Source: Thamnocephalis sphaerospora
Lineage: Eukaryota > Zoopagomycota > Zoopagomycetes > Zoopagales > Sigmoideomycetaceae
Reading direction: 5' to 3'
Length of the DNA: 25,297 bases
Assembly (NCBI GenBank): GCA_003614735.1
Contig: KZ992629.1
Location: 1-25,297, forward strand
Below, in pieces: positions 19,351 through 25,297 of this stretch. The notes beneath the pieces are model-generated. The model had not been told where the DNA came from. It saw only the letters and a program-made list of their open reading frames with translations, and did not search any database. The translations under genes were made by a program, and so were the position numbers. The first letter of the stretch is position 1. Every line of letters starts with the position of its first letter.

Positions 19351-19705
19351 GGCGACGATTCCAAACGTGTGAGTGGAAGAGGAGGAATCCGATCAGCAGG
19401 TGCAGTTTGACGGTGAGGACGGTTATAGTTTGGAATGCAGTTTTACACCCCACACTCACTAGCACTTAACGTCACACTTTACGGCGGTGGCCAGCACGGT
19501 GCAGAGACAGGCAACAAGGCGGTTTCGCCGCGGTGCGTGCGGCCACGGCTGCATCGAAGGAGTGCCAAGCACGAGCGGTGGCATCGTTGATGACGAAGGC
19601 AGTGCGTGCGCAGCTTGTCTACCACATGTTCTCTGTCGTATACACCTGACCGCCAGCTTATCCATCTTTCTCCTCCATTGCTCCTTTGTTGATTGCTGTA
19701 CTGCC
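19351..19705. other. Divergent promoter, eL42 / alpha-SNAP
   Basis: 355 bp between the two start codons. The left end holds the eL42 TATA-like box and leader. The right end is C/T-rich before ATG 19706. The alpha-SNAP frame stays open back to 19487, but the extra residues are Cys/Arg-rich and unlikely to be protein. Confidence 0.5.
19422..19428 (-). promoter_or_regulatory. TATA-like box of the eL42 gene
   Basis: CTATAAC on the minus strand, about 75 bp before the ATG, followed by a C/T-rich leader, as expected for a ribosomal protein gene. Confidence 0.4.
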
Positions 19706-21240
19706 ATGTTGACGTTTCTGCTCCTGCTGGCAGCACTTGCTTATTTCTCCCAGCGTACAAACCCGACGCTGGAACATTTTCGTGCTCATCTGACGGCGCT
19801 TGGTCGAGACCGTCTGCCCGATGGCACGCCGCCTGCACAGGCAGGTGTTTCGGCGAGCACACGTACCGCCAGCGGTGCGGCGACCAAGGTTGGCCGGTTC
19901 TTCCAGCGGTTGGCGACGGCCACCACACCCGCGCCCGACATTGTGTACGAGTCGTACCAGGTGTGCTCGATAGCGACGGTGCGCTACGTTACGGGCGCGG
20001 AGGCCACCTACCTGGGCTGGTTCGGCAGCTGGTGGCTTTTGAGTGAGGTGCGCGTCAAAGGCAGCGGAGCGGCAACGCTTGTCGGTCGCGGCTCGAACGA
20101 CCGTAGCGACGACGAGCTGGATAAAGCAGAGGAGCTCAAGCAGACGGCGGTGACGCTCAAGGGCGAGCGCGCGTGTAAGTGGTGATGCAACGATGGTGTA
20201 CTTTGTGTGCGACGCAGCTCACATCTTGGGCGCCAGATGTTCGTGCTGCTCGTGCCTACGAGGCGGCCGGCAAGGCATTCAGCCAGGTTGCTTCGACGTC
20301 CAAAAGCGATGCCCAACTGGCTGCACATGAGGCAGGCGGGTGTTACGAGGAGGCGTACCGCTGCTTTCGACAGGCCCCTGACGGTTCGCGCATGGGTACG
20401 TGCTGAGCGGCAGCGACGGGCGCACATAGCCATTGCGCACACATGCTGATAGAGCCGAGCAGCTGATCACCAGGCACAAAGCCTTGAGCACGCCGTCAAC
20501 TGTTTTCTGCGCTGTGGCACGTCGGGCGAATCGCGCGCCGCCGGCCTACTCTGCAAGCTTGCCGAGCTAGAATGCGCTCAGGTGTCGAGCGAGGAGGAAC
20601 GCGCAGGAGCAAGTCCAGGTGGACTGCGAGCAGCGCAGATCTACCAGCGGGCAGCGCATCTGTACGAACAGGCGGGCGACGGGTAAGCGGTAGATCTGCA
20701 GCATACAGACTCTATGCGCCACTAGGCTGATGCGACCGCATATATCCACGTATGTGTACCCACCGCAGCCGCCACGTTTACACCAAATTGCGTGAAGCGG
20801 AGACGGCCGCGCGGTTCGGCCACTACACCCACGGCGTGCACGCCTACGACCAGGCGATGGACGTGTTACGCCATCGCGAGATGGACCGCCTTGTCTTGCC
20901 GCAGTATCTCTTCGCCGCAGGACTCTGCTGGATGGCCGTGGGCGCATGGGGCCGACTCGACGGCCACATAGCAAAGGCCATCGACATGCTGCCGACGTTT
21001 GAAGGGTCGCCGCAGTGTGTCCTGCTGCAGGTAGGTAGATGCACTGTGCTTGCTCTAGATGCTGCTGCATAACTTTTGCCACCGCGCCTGCAGACGTTGT
21101 ACGAATGTGCTGTGGTCGGAGAGGCCGACCGGTTCAACGCAACGCGTGCGACCTTTGCTGCACGCACGCATCTGGAGCCCTGGCAACTGCGCGCTCTGAA
21201 CGCTGCCGCTGCCACCGTGGACATTGAGGAGCTGCGCTAG
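19706..21240 (+). CDS. SEC17: Membrane-anchored domain fused in frame to alpha-SNAP (Sec17)
   Basis: Alpha-SNAP brings the ATPase NSF/Sec18 to SNARE complexes so they can be disassembled after membrane fusion. Exons: 19706-20174, 20237-20395, 20463-20682, 20769-21030, 21094-21240; 418 aa. Residues 1-15 are a membrane helix (LTFLLLLAALAYF), then TNP and, near 101-112, YLGWFGSWWLL. This ~115-residue unit resembles small DUF4359-like membrane proteins (tentative). From about residue 136 to the end runs a complete alpha-SNAP: helical TPR-like pairs (AARAYEAAGKAF, AAQIYQRAAHLYEQAGD, LPQYLFAAGLCWM) and a C-terminal EELR, matching the functional DLR-type terminus. No ATG occurs on this strand between 19824 and 20184, so alpha-SNAP has no separate start here. 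Intron 1 (GTAAGT donor, CTCAC branch, CAG) is 62 bp; a weaker alternative exists at 20150-20217. The start at 19706 lies just before the membrane helix. The alpha-SNAP call is firm at family level; the fusion is inferred. Confidence 0.8.
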
Positions 21241-21641
21241 TGACGGGCGGGATGAGTTATGCCGTATTTGTGATTTGTTAACAGGCCTATGCGATGTCTT
21301 TTCATGCACCCTTGATGGTTTGGTAGAACGAAGATGCGGTAAACGTTGATCTTGTCGTACATCTCGACTGGGTGGCGCCATCGGCGTGCATGTACAATGT
21401 GCTGCACTCTGGCGTGGATTGGCGAAAGCGTCCAATGGCAGCCAGGGAATAGCCTGGCATGTGCCGGTGTCCAGCGACTAGGGGGAGAACATCGGCTAGG
21501 CGGTTGCCGTAGACGCGGCTGTATATGGACGACGGTGGTACTAAATGCCACTTGCTTGAACGGCAGCGTCTGATGGATGATGTCGGATATTCCGACGCTA
21601 CGTTGAGGAAAGAGCGTGTGAACGATTTGGGCGGCGCACAC
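21237..21641 (-). CDS. Unrecognised 134-codon open frame
   Basis: ATG to stop on the minus strand in the gap between alpha-SNAP and the MFS gene. The stop overlaps the alpha-SNAP stop by four bases. Codon use looks more orderly than in the other spurious frames, and it would be divergent from the MFS gene, sharing 157 bp of promoter. I recognise no domain, signal or membrane segment, and the middle is Pro/Arg-rich. It may be noise. Confidence 0.25.
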   Translation of the reverse strand: MCAAQIVHTLFPQRSVGISDIIHQTLPFKQVAFSTTVVHIQPRLRQPPSRCSPPSRWTPAHARLFPGCHWTLSPIHARVQHIVHARRWRHPVEMYDKINVYRIFVLPNHQGCMKRHRIGLLTNHKYGITHPARH

Positions 21642-21798
21642 GCGCCTTACGCGCCTTACACGCCCGACGCGCGGATATAAGGCGAGCGCATGTCGTGGTC
21701 TTTTACCGTTTATCGCTCAGGCCAAACGCTGCTCAGCACGCTGTCTTTTTCCTCCACCTCGCAAGTCATTTTTCAGCGGTAATTGCCAGTACATTGCA
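21241..21798. other. Region between alpha-SNAP and MFS transporter
   Basis: It contains the uncertain minus-strand frame, a CGCC/TTACGCGCC-type short direct repeat (about 21647-21670, ACGCGCCTTAC twice then ACGCCCGACGCG) and the MFS TATA box. Confidence 0.5.
21676..21682 (+). promoter_or_regulatory. TATA box of the MFS transporter gene
   Basis: TATAAGG in GGATATAAGG, 117 bp before the start codon. The same GGATATAAG core occurs before the ammonium transporter. Confidence 0.5.
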
Positions 21799-23376
21799 AT
21801 GGGTTTTCTCCAGCGCTTCAAGGCGGCCGCAGTGCCTCAGCCCGGACACAAGCTGGCTCCCCCCAACGGCGGCTACGGCTGGGTGGTGGTGCTAGCGTCG
21901 TTTCTCGCGCTGTTTGCCACTTACGGCGTACAGTACACCTATGGCGTTTTCCAGCAGCAGTATCTGGAAGTTTACCGCGGTCGTGCCACCACCACCGAAA
22001 TTGCCTTTGTCGGCTCGGTGGCATTTGCGTCTCTGGGTCTGTTTGGCGTGCTGACCGGCCGTGTTGGCGACTGGCTTGGCTACCGCATCACGCTATTTAT
22101 CGGCATGCTGTTCATGGCGCTCGGTCTACTGCTGGCTTCATTTGCCACTGAGGTAGGCATAAGAACGCATAAACTGTGGCACCGCTAACCCGCGCATCGT
22201 ATTACGTTAGGTTTGGCATCTTTATTTGACGCAGGGTCTAATGTTTGGTATTGGCACGTCGCTCTCCTTTTACCCAGCCGTGTTTGCGCCTACACAGTGG
22301 TTTGATAGTCGCCGTGGTCTCGCGACGGGCATTGCCATGGCTGGCTCTGGTCTCGGCGGCATGGCCGTAGCGCCCATCACGCGCGCACTCATTACTGCTG
22401 TGGGTACTCAGTGGGCTCTGCGTTGCCTTAGTGCCGGCGTTTTTGTCTTTATGATGATTGCCATCCTACTGCTGCGTCCTGCGCCCACTGTGCCCATCGA
22501 GGAACCTCAAAAGCCGTCCGATGAGGCAGCAGTTGCTACAACCGATGAAGCGCATGAGCGCATCGATTTTGGTGACGAGGAAAGTCACAAAGATAAAGAC
22601 AAAGCAGAGGCAGTCAAGGCTGGCTCGCGCGCTTGGGTCATTTCCCTGCTCAAGAATCCGGCGTTTCTCGGTCTGTGGGCGACCAACATTTTTGGCAGTC
22701 TCGGCTACCTGGTGCCCTTTTACTATATTCCCTGCAAGTACCATTGGATGCATGCCGCGGCGTATCTAGCTGCAGTACTAACCTACCTTGCGCTGCTCAC
22801 TAGCGTATGCGGTGGCCGAGGGGCTGTCCAAGACCGACGGTGCCACCCTGGTCAGCATCATGAATGGTGCATCGGCCGCCGGTCGCATTCTGCTTGGTCT
22901 GGCCTCTGATCATGTCGGTCGCGTCAACACCTACATTGGTAGCGTGTTTATTGCCGGCGTGGCCTGCTTTGCTATCTGGGTACCTTCCACTGGCATGGCT
23001 CCGCTGGTCATTTTCTCGCTGCTCTACGGCTTTTTCATGGGCGGATTCGTGGCGCTTACACCACTCGTAATTACGGTAGCCTTTGGTAAGTCCACGCGGG
23101 CGCTATGTCTACATCTGCTTGCAGCTGATGTGCTACGGTTGATGGTGTATAGGTGTGGAGCGAATGGCGACCACAGCCGGCATGATTTACGCCTCCACCG
23201 GTGTGAGCAACCTGATCGGCTCGCCCATTGCTGGTGCCATTCTGGATGCCACCATTGGCGACCAGGGCTATGTACCGCTCATCCTCTACGCCGGCGCCAT
23301 GATTGTGGCCGGCTCATGCATGGCCGTGCTTCTTGTCCGTCGCAAGCTGACCAAGGGCTGGCTTGTCAAGGTGTAG
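21799..23376 (+). CDS. MFS transporter, monocarboxylate-transporter-like (MCT/SLC16 type)
   Basis: Predicted plasma-membrane carrier of small organic acids or related solutes; the substrate cannot be told. Exons: 21799-22152, 22211-22733, 22804-23085, 23153-23376; 460 aa. The MCT family signature stands at the first helix (PPNGGYGWVVV, residues 21-31), followed by the MFS loop motif GRVGDWLGYR between helices 2 and 3. About twelve membrane spans are seen. The central loop is long and charged (EEPQKPSDEAA through HKDKDKAEAVKAG). The second half has the family block IPSYAVAEGLS, then MNGASAAGRILLGLASDHVGR. Introns are 58, 70 and 67 bp. The second has a GC donor (T/GCAAGT) with a perfect TACTAAC branch; joining there restores IPSYAVAEG exactly. 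The C-terminus is short and basic (RRKLTKGWLVKV). Confidence 0.93.
22734..22803 (+). other. GC-AG intron in the MFS transporter gene
   Basis: A 70-bp intron starting GCAAGT, with TACTAAC at 22777-22783 and a TAG acceptor. The nearest GT donor (22738) leaves the wrong phase. GC-AG introns are a minor class of U2 introns. Confidence 0.85.
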
Positions 23377-23493
23377 CATTCGATCAATCACCCTTTACTA
23401 CTCGCTGTATATCCAGCAACACACCAAAAATCAGTCTATTAATATTAAATGTGTTGCCCTTTACGCCATCGTTCACTGTGCCTGCAGTTAATA

Positions 23494-25145
23494 CTAGTCT
23501 TTTTTAGCGTGAATGTCTGTCTCTGGCGATGTGCAGTCTGATCGGTGCTTTTTCTGCGGGAGAGTACGTGCTAGCAGTGTTGCCGCCAGCAGTAGTGCTG
23601 CCGCAAGACCGAGTCCAACGCGTGGATAGTCGCCCAACTGAGTGGAGCGTATTTGGCATTAGCGTCTATCGCATGCTTTGCCCTATGCTTACTTACAAAG
23701 AGAAGGATGGCGGTTACAGTCGTGTTCATGCTGGCTGCCACAATGCCAGCTGCAATACCGCGCGCTTGCTCGGGTATATGGACAACACGCCACTGCGCCG
23801 ACCAAAGCGTGTGCATACCGCAGTGGAGCTCAAACATGGCCAAGCTTATGCCAACAGCCCAGGGCGTATGCAGAAAAGTGGCCGACAAGAGCGATGTGGC
23901 GGCTGAAGCAAGAAATAAAGCATACGCGGAGGGCACATCGTGTGCGTGTGGGGAGGATGCTGTCCAGCGGCGGTACAGTATGGGACCCGACGCATAGGCG
24001 CCCATAAATGCCGCGAAAACAATGCCAAACGGAACAGCACCATCTACCAAGATGGTTAGCAGTAGATACGTAGTGATCGCAGTGGAAAGCGTAGGCTTAC
24101 CTGTGCGCTGCTGCAAAAGTGGCGCCCAGAAAAAGACAAAAGTGAACATGGCCGATTCAAAGCATGCTTGGATACCGCATAGCGCAAGTAACGGTCGATC
24201 TATGGTGGCAGATGAGTAACTATGCATGATGCTATGCCTGTGCATTTGCACCCACGTTGTACTGCCTGTCGCCAGCTTAATGCTGCTTGCGTTGTATGGC
24301 CCTGCATGTATACACGTGTGAATAGCTGCAAGGACGCAGGATCTCATCTACTACATGATCAACATGCCTTTGCGCCTGTCTGCGGCTTGTCAACTGCCCA
24401 GCGTGTGTACACAGTAGCTGCCGCAGCCAGCAGTGCCAGTAACGAAGCTGCTATGGGTGCCTCTACTTTTCCACTGCATAGATAAACCAGCATATCTCCT
24501 ATTAATCCAGCCGCAACAGCAAGAACACCATTGCAAGAAGCAGCCAAGGCAAGCGTGCTTTCGAGCCAGCTGGTTGCCAGGCCTGCTTATCATGCGTTAG
24601 TCTGTGTTTTAGCATCAACACACGCTGGCATTCACAGCATGTACCATGTCGGCCATGTTCGCCAATCAACCATGCCTCAAACACCGGAGATAGCAGTGCT
24701 GTGGCTATGCCGCTAGCCAGCTTTCCTGCGCCTAGCCAGAGAAGCGAGCTGCCGCCCAGCAGCAGTAGGACGCATGACGTGGCATACGCAAGCGTGGCCA
24801 ACAGTGCCAGCAACCATCGTCCTCTAGATATACGCATTAACAGACTGCAGAGCACAGTCTACAGCGTCTTATGCCTACCGCGTATCGGCTAGTGCAGCAG
24901 CCGGCGCACCCAACACTGCGCTTGCCAGAAAGCCGAGCGCTGCTAATGCTGTAATTTGCCCATCAGCTAGGCCACGACGCCGGTAAACGCTGTAGAGATA
25001 GGGTCCCTGCAGCCAGTCGCCCGCTATGCTCGTCTACCGGGTCAGCTATGCTTGACCTGCGTGGCCACTGCCGCTGATACCCACCAGAAGCAAGTAGGTA
25101 AGCCTGCAGCCAGTGGCGGCGGAGATGAGGGTTGGAAACGGACAT
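23494..25145 (-). CDS. MFSD5 / molybdate-anion-transporter-like membrane protein, eight exons
   Basis: Relative of MFSD5 and algal MOT2, the latter a molybdate carrier; fungal roles are unproven. Exons: 25145-25085, 25023-24879, 24823-24645, 24582-24364, 24301-24263, 24199-24101, 24043-23697, 23637-23494; 410 aa, near family length. Family blocks in order: LLASAGDWLQGPYLYSVY near the N-terminus, then SPVFEAWLIGEH, WLESTLALAASCNG, CGIQACFESAMFTFVFFWAPLL, PFGIVFAAFMGAY, and a late VHIPEQARGIAAGIVAASMNT block. About eleven to twelve helices; basic/acidic cytosolic tail ending KKD. Seven introns of 55-63 bp, all phase-consistent; intron 3 ends in a tandem AAGCAG acceptor that could add one residue, and intron 4 has a weak GTTGAT donor. 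Exon 5 is only 39 bp. Convergent with the MFS gene, 117 bp between stops. Confidence 0.88.
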
Positions 25146-25176
25146 GACAGTAAAGATGCGTCGGAGTGGTGCTACT

Positions 25177-25297
25177 ATGGCCGCTGATGTTATTAAAAAC
25201 TCTGATGCAAAGTCACAGGTTGCACCGCGCTATGCTACAAGACTGCGGCCGTTTGCGTGGCAAAAATACGGCAGTAGGACCATCGCAAAAGGGATGC
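25177..25297 (+). CDS. Start of an unidentified gene, cut by the right edge
   Basis: A frame open to the end of the window, from ATG 25177 (A at -3, G at +4), with in-frame upstream ATGs at 25144 and 25156. The 40 visible residues include MAADVIKN and RLRPFAWQKYGSRT; I do not recognise a family. It is divergent from the MFSD5-like gene, with only 31 bp between start codons, or overlapping ones if 25144 is used. It could be exon 1 of a spliced gene, or chance. Confidence 0.35.
   Translation, partial: MAADVIKNSDAKSQVAPRYATRLRPFAWQKYGSRTIAKGM

Noticed and set aside
20150-20217. Alternative alpha-SNAP intron 1 with a GTGACG donor, giving a W-x-P-D block as in gamma-SNAP
   Set aside because: The competing intron 20175-20236 has a GTAAGT donor, a CTCAC branch and a CAG acceptor. 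The rest of the protein, including the C-terminal EELR, fits alpha-SNAP better.

Overview
The window is nuclear DNA from a fungus. Every recognisable gene is eukaryotic. Nine genes can be named to family, and about 32 spliceosomal introns can be placed by conserved protein sequence plus splice signals. Apart from two long introns in the ribosomal protein gene, introns are 55-92 bp, usually with a GTRNGT-like donor, a CTAAC/CTGAC-like branch site and a CAG/TAG acceptor. GC-rich coding sequence, a fungal-type bZIP, a secreted CAP/SCP protein, a monocarboxylate-transporter-like MFS carrier and, above all, a probable U12-type AT-AC intron suggest an early-diverging fungus (Zoopagomycota/Kickxellomycotina-like is my guess). 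A basidiomycete yeast is the main alternative. The organism call is inference.

Layout. 1-871 (-): 5' part of TAM41, running off the left edge. 1556-3187/3406 (-): intronless bZIP transcription factor. About 3.2-8.6 kb: a gene desert, first microsatellite-rich (3.45-5.5 kb), then a more AT-rich stretch holding at least five diverged copies of a ~110-170 bp repeat (7.57-8.53 kb). tRNA-Gly(GCC) lies at 8610-8680. 9273-10094 (-): secreted CAP-domain protein with a cysteine-rich tail. 10911-12227 (-): seven-exon mitochondrial GTPase MTG1 with the AT-AC intron. 13203-14679 (+): ammonium transporter, divergent from MTG1. 15200-17311 (-): six-exon cytochrome P450. 18154-19350 (-): ribosomal protein eL42 (L44e), with its start codon alone in exon 1. 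19706-21240 (+): alpha-SNAP (Sec17) whose only visible start lies in an upstream membrane-anchored domain, i.e. an apparent fusion. 21799-23376 (+): MCT-like MFS transporter with a GC-AG intron. 23494-25145 (-): eight-exon MFSD5/molybdate-anion-transporter-like protein. 25144/25177 onward (+): start of another gene cut by the right edge.

The genes do not form an obvious pathway cluster. They are housekeeping functions (mitochondrial cardiolipin synthesis, mitoribosome assembly, cytosolic ribosome, SNARE recycling) mixed with nutrient and solute transport and one P450. Most neighbours are divergent or convergent and share short intergenic regions. I recognise no transposon, virus-like element or CRISPR array. 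The observations most worth following are the AT-AC intron in MTG1, the membrane-domain/alpha-SNAP fusion, and the diverged repeat field beside the tRNA.
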